Part shown: positions 25,933 to 34,669 of the stretch, in pieces
Layout of the letters: each line of letters begins with the position of its first letter
Numbering within the stretch: the stretch's first letter is position 1
Source: Polynucleobacter sp. MWH-HuK1
Lineage (GTDB): Bacteria > Pseudomonadota > Gammaproteobacteria > Burkholderiales > Burkholderiaceae
DNA length: 64,000 bases
Assembly: GCF_018881815.1 (NCBI RefSeq)
Contig: NZ_JACVPP010000001.1
Location: 865,352-929,351 of the forward strand
Reading direction: 5' to 3'
Notes under the pieces: model-generated
The model's input: the letters and a program-made list of their open reading frames with translations, nothing else
Database searches by the model: none
Told to the model about the DNA's origin: nothing
Position numbers and translations under genes: made by a program

Positions 25933-27057
25933 ATGAATATGTCAACATTCTCGCTAAAAAAAGGCTTGCTGATATTAGTAAGTCTTGGAATGTTTTCGGG
26001 CAATAGTTTTGCCGACCGCATCAAAGATTTTGCAGACATTGCTGGGCAACGTTCAAACCAGTTAGTTGGTTATGGATTGGTTGTTGGTTTGGATGGTACT
26101 GGCGACCAAACTACACAAACTCCATTTACATTACAAAGTGTTTTGCAAATGATTGGTGTTCTGGGCGTTACGATTCCGCAGGGCGGTGGTCAAACTCAAA
26201 TTCGAAATACTGCAGCAGTAATGGTGACAGCTGAGTTTCCAGCTTTGGCTCGTCCCGGACAGCAAATTGACATCACTGTCTCTTCTTTGGGAAATGCCAC
26301 TAGTTTGAAAGGTGGTACGTTGGTGATGACACCTCTAAAAGCAGCTGACGGACAGGTCTATGCGCAAGCTCAAGGCAATCTAGTTATTGGTGGGTCCAGG
26401 GCGGCTACGGGTGGGGCAGCCACATCGGTTAACCATCTGAATGCTGGGCGCATTCCATCGGGTGGATTAATTGAAAAGGCGGTACCTTCTTTGCTCGCCG
26501 ATGAATTTATACAGCTTGATTTGCACAGAGCGGATTTTTCTCTAATGCAAAGAACAGCTGAAACAATTGGAAAAAGATTTGGCTTGGGAACTGCTTTGCC
26601 TGTCGATGCAAGGACATTAAATGTAAGGGTGCCGGTTGAGCCGCTAAGACGTACTGCATTTATGGCCGCCTTACAAGATTTGGATGTGCCAATGGTGAGT
26701 GGTCCTGCAAGAGTCATTCTTAATTCACGAACAGGCTCTGTGGTTATGAATCAAGCGGTGCAGCTATCACCTTCTGCGGTGGCGCACGGTAATTTAACTG
26801 TAAAAATTCAACAAACACCAACAGTAAGTCAGCCGTTGCCATTTAGTCGCGGACAGACAACAGTTGCTACTCAAGATACAGCAACCTTGAATGATAGCGG
26901 CAAAGAAAACAGTTTGATTTCTGTCCCATCGGGTGCATCGCTTGATCAAGTAGTCAAGGCGCTTAATATGATGGGTGCCACCCCGCAAGATTTGATTTCT
27001 ATTTTGCAGTCATTAAAATCTGCTGGAGCTCTAAGAGCTGAGTTGGAGGTGATTTAA
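25933..27057 (+). CDS. flgI: Flagellar P-ring protein FlgI
   Basis: A 374-residue periplasmic P-ring protein with a signal peptide (about 1-26, ending near GNSFA) and the mature start DRIKDFADIAGQRSNQLVGY typical of the family. The central RNTAAVMVTAEFPALARPGQ and the C-terminal SLDQVVKALNMMGATPQDLI segments are strongly conserved. The frame allows a TTG at 25927, but the ATG at 25933 is preferred. Its chaperone FlgA is not encoded in this window. Confidence 0.96.
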   Translation: MNMSTFSLKKGLLILVSLGMFSGNSFADRIKDFADIAGQRSNQLVGYGLVVGLDGTGDQTTQTPFTLQSVLQMIGVLGVTIPQGGGQTQIRNTAAVMVTAEFPALARPGQQIDITVSSLGNATSLKGGTLVMTPLKAADGQVYAQAQGNLVIGGSRAATGGAATSVNHLNAGRIPSGGLIEKAVPSLLADEFIQLDLHRADFSLMQRTAETIGKRFGLGTALPVDARTLNVRVPVEPLRRTAFMAALQDLDVPMVSGPARVILNSRTGSVVMNQAVQLSPSAVAHGNLTVKIQQTPTVSQPLPFSRGQTTVATQDTATLNDSGKENSLISVPSGASLDQVVKALNMMGATPQDLISILQSLKSAGALRAELEVI

Positions 27058-27500
27058 TGTCAAGCTCTAATGCCATTTCGGCGCCAATTGATCACAATAG
27101 TGCAAGACTATTAATGCCTGCCAAGATCGATGTCCCGGTTTCGACGAGTGAAGATAAGCTTAAGAAAGCCGCCCAGGGGTTTGAGCGTACGCTGATCCGT
27201 CAAATGTTAAGTACCGTCAGAAGTACGAATTTGCGTGGATCCGACGAGGCTAGCAATAGCTCTAAATCTTATCTAGAAATCATGGATGACAATGTGGCAG
27301 ACATGCTCTCTAGGGGTAATGGCATCGGTTTTGCAACCAAAATGGCCGAGCAACTCATTCAGCAGGTAAATGCTGGAAAACTAATCGGAAACGCTGAAAT
27401 TGCCGTTAGACCATTAAATGCGCCTAGAGAAGGTGCTGCCTCGCCCGAAACCTTAAACGCCCTCAAAAGGCCTGATGGTTTTCTGGGAACGGCGAAATAA
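27057..27500 (+). CDS. flgJ: Rod-binding protein FlgJ, N-terminal domain only
   Basis: A 147-residue protein equal to the N-terminal rod-cap domain of FlgJ (KLKKAAQGFERTLIRQMLST and SYLEIMDDNVADMLSRGNGI are the diagnostic pieces). The C-terminal peptidoglycan hydrolase domain present in enteric FlgJ (about 313 residues) is absent, and the frame ends cleanly before flgK, so this is a single-domain form and not a broken gene. Opening of the cell wall for the rod must depend on a separate enzyme. Confidence 0.9.
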   Translation: MSSSNAISAPIDHNSARLLMPAKIDVPVSTSEDKLKKAAQGFERTLIRQMLSTVRSTNLRGSDEASNSSKSYLEIMDDNVADMLSRGNGIGFATKMAEQLIQQVNAGKLIGNAEIAVRPLNAPREGAASPETLNALKRPDGFLGTAK

Positions 27501-27513
27501 GTAAGGAAGCACA

Positions 27514-29964
27514 ATGGGAATCTACTCCATCACTGAATCAGCAATATCTGGCTTGAACATTGCACAAGCAGGAATTTTGACGACTTCGCAAAACGTAGCG
27601 GGTACTTCGGTAGAGGGTTATTCTCGTCGCAATGCAAATGCAATTATGGACGCGCTGGCGCCTAATTCACTGATGTTAAATGGGTCTAGTTTTGCTGTTG
27701 AAGGGTTCACCCGTCAATATTCATCATTGATTGGCGCGCAGTTGTTGAGTCAACAAGCAAAATCAAGTTATTCAGACACCCTAGTTAAGTACACAAATTC
27801 AGTTGATAGTCTGGTGGCAGATAAATCAGCGGGGTTAAATTCAGCTATCAGCGACTTTTTCAATGCTATGGGCGCATATGCTGCAGACCCTACAAATAAA
27901 GCGATGGCTGGGGCAATTACCGGTACTGCTAATGCCGTAGCGCAGCGCATGACTGGAATGAGTAGTTTGGTAAACCAGATTCAAAGTGATGCCCTAAGCT
28001 CACTAAATGAAACTGTTTCACAAGTTAATACCTTATTGCCTGCACTCGCTAATATTAATCAAAAGATTGTTGATGGTAATAGCCCAGGGGTTTCAGCGCC
28101 ATCTGCTGATTTATTAGATGAACGTGATCGTTTGCTTTCTCAGTTACAAAAATTAGTTGGTGGACAAAGTCTAATTAATTCTGACGGAACGGCAACACAG
28201 CTTGTAGCAGGCATGCCGCTTGTTGAAAGAGCAATTGCGAACAAGGTAACTGTAAATGCAGATCAACAGCATGTTGCCTTAACATTTAATTTGCAAAATG
28301 GGCCAAATAAAGGTTTTTTACAAACTGTGCAGACCCTAGAGGGCGGTCAGGCTGGCGCTCTTTTGGAATTAACAAATAGCTTTGTACCAAGCATACAAAA
28401 ACGCCTTGATACGGTTGCTATGGGTTTAGTAAAGGTAGCAAATAGTGCAGCACAAACGAGTCCTGGTATTGCTACAAATCTAGCAATCTTTGGATTTAAG
28501 GTTGCCGATAAGACTTATTCGAGTCTTGCCGCAAATGATTTAACTGGAAATTTACCGGCGATTGCAAGTGAAAATGATCTACTGGATCTGTATAGTAGTT
28601 TAGGTAATGCAATATCCTCAGACAGCGACATTAAAGTTGGCAGTAGTGTTGGATCCTACACTAAAGTAACCTCTTTGACTGCCTCAACAAACACTCTAGC
28701 AGGCGACTACACGATAACAAACTTTGGCGATGGCCAATTGCGACTCTCAGATTCCTTTGGAAAATCACAAATAGTTTCATTGGTAAACAGTTTATCCGGC
28801 GGATTGCAAACCCTTGATTTTAATCAGTTGGGCATTACTTTGCAGTTGGCTAATACAAGCCCCTCTCTGAGTGCGGTTAGTAGTTCGAGCGTGATTAGAA
28901 ACAATGCCACCCTACCAATTGGTGGACCTGCATCCCAAACAATTTCTAATGTCACTATACAAAATAATGTGCTACCTGGTGAGCTGAATTTTACTAGCGT
29001 AGGTGATAAGCTCACGTTAACAAGCGCTGCTGGCGGTAGTCAAACAATAACAGTGATGCCTGGCGCTAGCGCTGGACAAACTCTTAATTTTGACCAGATG
29101 GGCATCTCTTTTTTGGTTAGCGACTCTAGTGTTCCTGTTAAATCTGCCAGTGATATCGCTACCTACTTCAGTAACATTCGAGTATCTACAGGGGATATTA
29201 AAGCCGGCACCACTTTGCCTGCAATCAACCCAACCCAAACAATTTCTGAGTTATCGGTACTGGGTGGCGTCAAAGCTGGTGAATATACGTTTAGCGTTAA
29301 TGGCTCCAATCTGACTCTTGCAGGAAATGGAAAAAGACAAACAATTGTGGTTGGAAATGGTGTGTCTGCAGGGCAGACTTTAAACTTTGATCAACTCGGT
29401 ATTTCATTCAAAGTTTCTGATTCCAGTACTCCAGTTCAAACGGCTGCTACGATTGCTGGGTATTTTGATGCTAAAAAAATCCAGGTATCGGCTGGTATTA
29501 CCTTAAATAGTGCGCAAGATACAAAAGAGAATATTGCAGCCGCCCTAAATGGTCAAAAAGTGCGGGTTAGCGGGATTTCTAATCCGCTTGTTAACTACGG
29601 TTTAAATGCTAGCAATTTTATTTCTTTGGCTCCGAGCAATTTTGCGAGCTACTTTAATGGCAATACCCCATTAATTAGTTCTGAGAAAGCGAATGAAGTT
29701 CAAAAGCTTAGTGCTGTATTTGGAACCTCGGTGTCAAATTTAGTTAATGATGTTGGTGTTAAGGTTGCGACCTGGAGAAGCAATCAAAAAGCAGATGATG
29801 TTGTTCTATCAAATTTAAAAGCGCAGCGTGATTCCGTGTCTGGCGTTAATTTAGATGAAGAGGCTGCAAATCTATTGAAATACCAGCAGCTTTACACGGC
29901 CTCTACCAAGGTATTGCAAGCGGGAAATCAAATGTTTAATACCCTTCTATCAATCATGAACTAA
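27514..29964 (+). CDS. flgK: Hook-filament junction protein FlgK with expanded domain
   Basis: An 816-residue HAP1, against about 550 in enterics. The N-terminal axial region (ISGLNIAQAGILTTSQNVAG, then GTSVEGYSRRNANAI) and C-terminal region (SGVNLDEEAANLLKYQQLYT and SKVLQAGNQMFNTLLSIM-like end) are standard. Residues 384-658 are an insertion of three similar domains. FlgK joins hook to filament; the extra domains would project from the junction. Clean reading frame, strongly coupled context between flgJ and flgL. Confidence 0.93.
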   Translation: MGIYSITESAISGLNIAQAGILTTSQNVAGTSVEGYSRRNANAIMDALAPNSLMLNGSSFAVEGFTRQYSSLIGAQLLSQQAKSSYSDTLVKYTNSVDSLVADKSAGLNSAISDFFNAMGAYAADPTNKAMAGAITGTANAVAQRMTGMSSLVNQIQSDALSSLNETVSQVNTLLPALANINQKIVDGNSPGVSAPSADLLDERDRLLSQLQKLVGGQSLINSDGTATQLVAGMPLVERAIANKVTVNADQQHVALTFNLQNGPNKGFLQTVQTLEGGQAGALLELTNSFVPSIQKRLDTVAMGLVKVANSAAQTSPGIATNLAIFGFKVADKTYSSLAANDLTGNLPAIASENDLLDLYSSLGNAISSDSDIKVGSSVGSYTKVTSLTASTNTLAGDYTITNFGDGQLRLSDSFGKSQIVSLVNSLSGGLQTLDFNQLGITLQLANTSPSLSAVSSSSVIRNNATLPIGGPASQTISNVTIQNNVLPGELNFTSVGDKLTLTSAAGGSQTITVMPGASAGQTLNFDQMGISFLVSDSSVPVKSASDIATYFSNIRVSTGDIKAGTTLPAINPTQTISELSVLGGVKAGEYTFSVNGSNLTLAGNGKRQTIVVGNGVSAGQTLNFDQLGISFKVSDSSTPVQTAATIAGYFDAKKIQVSAGITLNSAQDTKENIAAALNGQKVRVSGISNPLVNYGLNASNFISLAPSNFASYFNGNTPLISSEKANEVQKLSAVFGTSVSNLVNDVGVKVATWRSNQKADDVVLSNLKAQRDSVSGVNLDEEAANLLKYQQLYTASTKVLQAGNQMFNTLLSIMN
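28663..29487 (+). repeat. Three tandem domain repeats inside flgK
   Basis: FlgK residues about 384-460, 475-560 and 576-658 share the pattern T-I-S-x-x-x-x-x-x-x-x-x-A/P-G-E/D-x-x-F/I, then S-G/A-G-Q-T-L-N-F-D-Q-L/M-G-I-S/T-F/L, then V-S-D-S-S-x-P-V. Repeats 2 and 3 are the closest pair (GQTLNFDQMGISF and GQTLNFDQLGISF); repeat 1 is more diverged. Confidence 0.78.
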
Positions 29965-29971
29965 GGAGTGA

Positions 29972-30847
29972 ATGATGAGCGTAAGATTTAGTTCAAATCA
30001 GGTTGTAGATGCGGGGGTTCAGGGCATGGATAATGCTTTGGCAGATGCAATGTCATGGAACCAAAAAGTCACATCCGGCAAACAATACAGTAAAGCGTCG
30101 GATAATGCCTATGCAGTATCGCGGGGCGTTCGTCTAGACTTTGATATTTCTCGTCTGGAAATGTTTAAGACGAATCAAAATTTTGTGATGAGTAGTCATG
30201 CCAATGCCCAAACCCAAATGGATAGCATGATTAACGAGATGAATAGCTTAAAACAGCTGTTTGTGCAGTCGCAAAGTGGTGCGCTCAATAAGTCAAATTT
30301 TGCTGCATTGAAAGTTCAAGCTGAGCAGATACGCGACACGATAAAAACTCAAATGACAGCTAGGGATGCAACTGGAAACCCTATTTTTAATAATGAAGCA
30401 GAGATTAACAAGGTTCAAATTGAGCCTAATGTAATGGTCGAATCAGGGGTAAGCTTCCAAAGAGCCTTCGGGACAGACGGCAATTTGACTTATCCAGAAA
30501 ACTCCTCTTTGTACAAAAATATCAATAATTTTGTGACTTATTTAGGGGAAATGGCAACTGGAACCATGCCGAGCAAGGCTGCTACCTTGGTTTCGGATGG
30601 CTTAAATACCTCTTTTGACCAGCTAACCATGGCCGAGCAGAGAAGCGGTGGAGTAGCTGCCCAGGTGGATAACGCCAGGAACGCCATGACCGCTTTTGGC
30701 ACCCAAATGGCCGCTTCCCAGTCAGCCCTTCTGGATACCGACATGGCGGCAGCCACAGCGTCTTATACTAGAGCTCAGACCTTACTTAATGCAGCCCAGG
30801 CAATGTTTGCTAGACTGCAACAAAGTAACTTGTTTTCTAAACTATAA
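29972..30847 (+). CDS. flgL: Hook-filament junction protein FlgL
   Basis: A 291-residue HAP3, related to flagellin at both ends: N-terminal helix with SGKQYSKASDNAYAVSRGVR (about 34-53) and C-terminal helix with SQSALLDTDMAAATASYTRA. It lies directly behind flgK with an AAGGAG ribosome site. Two ATG codons lie in tandem at 29972 and 29975; either could be used. Confidence 0.94.
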   Translation: MMSVRFSSNQVVDAGVQGMDNALADAMSWNQKVTSGKQYSKASDNAYAVSRGVRLDFDISRLEMFKTNQNFVMSSHANAQTQMDSMINEMNSLKQLFVQSQSGALNKSNFAALKVQAEQIRDTIKTQMTARDATGNPIFNNEAEINKVQIEPNVMVESGVSFQRAFGTDGNLTYPENSSLYKNINNFVTYLGEMATGTMPSKAATLVSDGLNTSFDQLTMAEQRSGGVAAQVDNARNAMTAFGTQMAASQSALLDTDMAAATASYTRAQTLLNAAQAMFARLQQSNLFSKL

Positions 30848-30866
30848 AAACTGAGTTGATCGAAGT

Positions 30867-31727
30867 ATGAATATTCCTTTAGGGTGGATTATTGCGCTTG
30901 CTTGTGCCCTGGGAGGCTATGCCTTGCATGGTGGCCATATTATGGTTTTATGGCAGCCAACGGAGGTTTTAACCATTGTGGGTGCTGCTGTTGGAACCAT
31001 GATTGCTTCCAACAGCATGATTAATCTAAAAAAGACGCTTTCTGCCTTGGGTGGTGCATTTAAATCCAAGGGCAACATTAAGCAGATGCACTTAGATTTA
31101 CTTTGCCTCATGTTCGAGATTTTGCAAAAAATTAAACGTGATGGCTTGATGTCTTTAGAAGGTGATATTGAGGAGCCTGAGGCAAGCCCTCTTTTTGAAA
31201 AATATCCACTCATTATGAAAGACCATCATTTGGTCGATTTCATTACCGATTACTTACGCATGATGTTAGGCGGCTCTCTCGATGTAATTCAGATTGAGAG
31301 TTTGATGGAACAGGAACTAGAAGTTCATCATCAGGAAACCCATATCCCAGTAGCATCAGTTACTAACGTCGGCGATGGTTTGCCTGCGTTCGGTATTGTG
31401 GCGGCGGTTATGGGGGTGGTGCATACCATGGGTTCTATTGGTTTGCCTCCAGCTGAACTGGGTAAATTGATTGGCGCGGCTCTTGTGGGAACCTTCTTGG
31501 GTATTTTGCTCGCATACGCTATTGTTTCCCCGGTAGCGAAAGTGCTTGAGCAAAACGCAGAGGCTGATAGCCGTGCTTACATGGCGGTTAAAGCAATTTT
31601 GATTGCCAGCTTAAATAATTTCCCTCCTGCAGCGGCAGTAGAGTTTGGTCGTAAAGTTCTCTTTAGTTATCAGCGTCCAACATTCACTGAGCTCGATGAG
31701 GGCACTAAAGCCGTTAAAGGGAAATAA
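30867..31727 (+). CDS. motA: Flagellar stator protein MotA
   Basis: A 286-residue inner-membrane stator subunit with four membrane helices, the last pair at about 170-190 and 200-222. The cytoplasmic loop between helices 2 and 3 carries the charged segments contacting FliG. The FGIVAAVMGVVHTMGSIGLP segment that lines the proton channel is conserved. The length is standard for the proteobacterial H+ type. It is 19 bases after flgL and 5 before motB. Confidence 0.96.
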   Translation: MNIPLGWIIALACALGGYALHGGHIMVLWQPTEVLTIVGAAVGTMIASNSMINLKKTLSALGGAFKSKGNIKQMHLDLLCLMFEILQKIKRDGLMSLEGDIEEPEASPLFEKYPLIMKDHHLVDFITDYLRMMLGGSLDVIQIESLMEQELEVHHQETHIPVASVTNVGDGLPAFGIVAAVMGVVHTMGSIGLPPAELGKLIGAALVGTFLGILLAYAIVSPVAKVLEQNAEADSRAYMAVKAILIASLNNFPPAAAVEFGRKVLFSYQRPTFTELDEGTKAVKGK

Positions 31728-31732
31728 GCAGT

Positions 31733-32767
31733 ATGGCTAAGAACGACGCGCCCATTATTGTCATTAAGCGCGTTAAGAAGGGTGGTCACGGTCATCACGG
31801 TGGCGCCTGGAAAATTGCTTACGCTGACTTCGTAACGGCCATGATGGCCTTCTTTTTGTTGATGTGGGTGCTGGGATCAACAACAGCGGGTGATTTGGCA
31901 GGTATTTCTGCCTACTTTCAAAATCCATTGCGTGTTTCATTGTCTGGCGGACAGGGCTCTGGTGATGCTACCCGCATTATTAGAGGCGGCGGAGATAACA
32001 TCACAAAAACTGTGGGCGAGGAGTCACGGGCCGATGCCGACACTGAGCAACGCCGCATCAGCGATTCTTCGGTTACCGATGTCGAGAATGCGCGAAAAGA
32101 CAAGACCAAAAATGAATTAGTTAAAGAAGATATCCAAAAGAAGATAGAGGCTGATGCTGAGCTCAAGAATGCTAAGGGCCAAGTATTTATGGATATTAAT
32201 AGTGAAGGTTTGCGCATTCAAGTTGTTGATGAAAAAGGCAAGCCTTTGTTCAGTAGTGGTGGAACGGTGCCAAGTGTCTCAGCAAGAAGATTACTGCGAA
32301 TTATTGGAAAGTCGATTCAGATGTCTCCCGGCCCGGTACGGATTGAGGGTCACTCTGATGGGGCTAAGTTCGGCAATGGCGAGAGTGGCTATACAAACTG
32401 GGAGTTATCTACCGATCGAGCAAATGTGGCACGTCGAGAATTGATTGCTGGAGGTTTGGATCCTGCCCTGGTTGTGCAGGTAATTGGATTTGCTAATACT
32501 GTCCCACTAAATCCAGAAGATTTGAACGATCCACTTAATCGCCGAATTTCTATTACCTTGCTTAATAAAAAACCCAAGCAAGAGGAGAAAAAAACAATTG
32601 TTCGCCCAGTAGAAAAAGTGCCCGAAACTATTGAAAAGGGTGCGCAAGAAATTCCACCCAATTTACGTGCACCAGCCCAGTTCTTATCGAAAGATAATGC
32701 ACCTAAGGCGCCAGCAATGGAGATTCCTTCGAAGTTAAGCCCGCCTGCGGATAAGCCAGCGAGGTAG
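31733..32767 (+). CDS. motB: Flagellar stator protein MotB
   Basis: A 344-residue stator subunit with one N-terminal membrane helix (about 28-47). It contains YADFVTAMMAFFLLMWVLGS, whose Asp is the proton-binding residue. The plug and an OmpA-like peptidoglycan-binding domain (about 170-280) follow, with IEGHSDG and NWELSTDRANVARREL. A Pro/Lys-rich tail of about 55 residues follows the OmpA domain. It anchors the stator to the cell wall. The next gene begins 4 bases downstream. Confidence 0.96.
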   Translation: MAKNDAPIIVIKRVKKGGHGHHGGAWKIAYADFVTAMMAFFLLMWVLGSTTAGDLAGISAYFQNPLRVSLSGGQGSGDATRIIRGGGDNITKTVGEESRADADTEQRRISDSSVTDVENARKDKTKNELVKEDIQKKIEADAELKNAKGQVFMDINSEGLRIQVVDEKGKPLFSSGGTVPSVSARRLLRIIGKSIQMSPGPVRIEGHSDGAKFGNGESGYTNWELSTDRANVARRELIAGGLDPALVVQVIGFANTVPLNPEDLNDPLNRRISITLLNKKPKQEEKKTIVRPVEKVPETIEKGAQEIPPNLRAPAQFLSKDNAPKAPAMEIPSKLSPPADKPAR

Positions 32768-32771
32768 ATCC

Positions 32772-33575
32772 TTGTTCACAATCTCCAGGTTTAGCTTATT
32801 TCTATTAATCGCTTTTATTTGCAAGACAGGTTTTGCAAGTGACGCTCATACCCCAGCAGGGACTTCTCAAGTAGTGGTATCTAAATCTGGATCAACAAAT
32901 TCTAGCGAGCCATTTGTAGGTCCTCCATCTGAGGCAAAAAAACTTTATAAACGTTATAAAAAAGCCTCTGATAAGGCTATAGTAGCAATCGCTTGTGTAC
33001 GCAATCCCAAATGTATTGAGCCTGAAGATGAGGTTCTCAGATATAGCAAAGAGGCGCTGCGAATACTGCAAAAACTGGATGAGTTGTCTGCCGAGGGCGA
33101 CGTTCAGGCAAGTTATTATCGTGGTTTGATAGCCTACGAGCGTGGTGTTTACTACGACACCCAAGCTGAGATCATTACGCACCCTGATTTTATTTTGACC
33201 GCCACCGTATATCGTCGGTATGCTAAGCAGCAGTTTTTGATTGCCGAAAAGTATCTAGCTATTCCGGCTAAAGAAAAAAACCCTTATGCTTGCCAATATT
33301 TGGGTAATGTATATAGTTCAACTATTCTGGGTGCGCCTCGAAAAGATAAAGCAACTAATTATTACTATACTGCCGCTACACAATTTATTAATCAAGGCAA
33401 TAAGATCGATGGCGCTAAGATGTACAACGCAATGAAGGAGAATGCCAACCCAGCAGACTCTCGCATTGTTGAGGTATATGCAAAGCTGCATAATGAAGAG
33501 CCTATTGCCTCTTGGAGAAAGTTACCTAGTGACTTGGTGCAAAAGCCTGCAAGTAAAAAAACGCAACAGCATTAA
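32772..33575 (+). CDS. Exported helical (TPR/Sel1-like) protein of unknown function
   Basis: A 267-residue protein starting at a TTG 4 bases after motB. A signal peptide covers residues 1-23 (LFLLIAFICKTGFA). The mature part is helical with Sel1/TPR-like character: SAEGDVQASYYRGLIAYERG (about 110-130) and CQYLGNVYSS (about 174-184). No exact family was recognised. It is first of three unknown envelope genes placed between motB and flhB on the same strand with short gaps, so a motor- or envelope-related role is plausible but not shown. Confidence 0.75.
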   Translation: MFTISRFSLFLLIAFICKTGFASDAHTPAGTSQVVVSKSGSTNSSEPFVGPPSEAKKLYKRYKKASDKAIVAIACVRNPKCIEPEDEVLRYSKEALRILQKLDELSAEGDVQASYYRGLIAYERGVYYDTQAEIITHPDFILTATVYRRYAKQQFLIAEKYLAIPAKEKNPYACQYLGNVYSSTILGAPRKDKATNYYYTAATQFINQGNKIDGAKMYNAMKENANPADSRIVEVYAKLHNEEPIASWRKLPSDLVQKPASKKTQQH

Positions 33576-33602
33576 TACTCAATACATTGGAGATTGCATA
33601 GC

Positions 33603-34004
33603 ATGAATGAAAAATTAGAGCGTATTGTTGGGCTTCTCAAAAAAGTCTTGCTATGGTTCATTCTGCCTGTAGTGCTACTCATTTTTTGTTTTATCTTGGG
33701 CGAACAATTTGAGGTGGGTAGGCTTTCTGCGGTCGCCAGTTGCGAGGGTTCCATGAATAACGCTGCATGTATTCGTAGTAAAGGATATTTGGCAACCGCT
33801 CCTTACTACCCTGACCTTAGTCGTCGTTACTTTGGTGCTTACGCCAGAATGATTGGCGGGGACCTTGGGGCTAGCTATCGTGTTGAACCAATAGCGCCCG
33901 CTCTTAATTTGAAAGCGTCGGATGCACCCGCTGAGGATGAGGAGGATTTGGAGGATAACAAGCCTGCTGCAGGTAAAGATAAGCAAGCTCCTGCTAAAAA
34001 ATAA
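33603..34004 (+). CDS. Single-pass membrane protein of unknown function
   Basis: A 133-residue protein with a short Lys/Glu cytoplasmic start, one membrane helix (about 17-38, VLLWFILPVVLLIFCFILG) and a periplasmic part with two Cys (ASCEGSMNNAACIRSKG) that could form a disulfide. An acidic/Lys-rich tail ends the protein. A TTG at 33594 is in frame, but the ATG at 33603 is preferred. It lies between the exported helical protein and a Sel1 lipoprotein. Not recognised as a named family. Confidence 0.72.
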   Translation: MNEKLERIVGLLKKVLLWFILPVVLLIFCFILGEQFEVGRLSAVASCEGSMNNAACIRSKGYLATAPYYPDLSRRYFGAYARMIGGDLGASYRVEPIAPALNLKASDAPAEDEEDLEDNKPAAGKDKQAPAKK

Positions 34005-34018
34005 CATTTAAGTGTTTT

Positions 34019-34612
34019 ATGCGAATGATCAATTGGCACTCCATAATACGAGTGCCGTTTGTTTTCTTGCTGGCCATTTTGTTGATTGCTTGCTCGGATT
34101 ATCGTAAAGCAAGGTCCGCCTATGAAGCAGGAGAATATACAAAAGCTTTACATATCTTTGAGCAACTATCTAATGCAGGTGATAGTCAAGCGCAATACGA
34201 CCTTTCGCAAATGTATTTACAGGGTATCGGCACAAGTAAAAATGTTGAAAAAGGCTGGGTTTGGATGAATCGAGCCGCTAACGGCGGTAATATTCAAGCT
34301 ATGCTGGAGTTGGCAGTGCGCTACCAAAAGAGTCCTGCCTTAGAAAATTCTGAGCAAATGGCATTTATGTGGTTTCAGAAGGCGGCAATGGCCGGAAGTG
34401 CTGCTGGCCAGTACAACTTGGCACATCTGTATGAGGATGGCAACCAGACTCCGGTGGATTTAGTGCAGGCTTATGTTTGGATGGTTTTATCTCATCGCTC
34501 GGGTAATCCAATGGCTGCTTCAGAAGCCAAGCAATTAAAGGCGAAATTAAGCCCTCCAGAGCTAGAAAAAGCCGATGAGATGATAGTTAAGCTCAAGAAG
34601 GCTTTACCTTAG
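34019..34612 (+). CDS. Sel1-repeat lipoprotein
   Basis: A 197-residue protein with a lipoprotein signal sequence (lipobox LLIAC, Cys25) and four or five Sel1-like repeats. Examples are AGDSQAQYDLSQMYLQGIGT, GGNIQAMLELAVRYQ and AGSAAGQYNLAHLYEDGNQT. Sel1 repeats form helical solenoids that mediate protein contacts, here probably in the periplasm on a membrane anchor. It is 14 bases after the membrane protein gene and 57 before flhB. A link to the stator or basal body is suggested by position only. Confidence 0.85.
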   Translation: MRMINWHSIIRVPFVFLLAILLIACSDYRKARSAYEAGEYTKALHIFEQLSNAGDSQAQYDLSQMYLQGIGTSKNVEKGWVWMNRAANGGNIQAMLELAVRYQKSPALENSEQMAFMWFQKAAMAGSAAGQYNLAHLYEDGNQTPVDLVQAYVWMVLSHRSGNPMAASEAKQLKAKLSPPELEKADEMIVKLKKALP

Positions 34613-34669
34613 GTCTTTGTCGCCAAATCGTTTATCCTCTAATGGAAATGTACTCTAAAGAGGTAAAGA

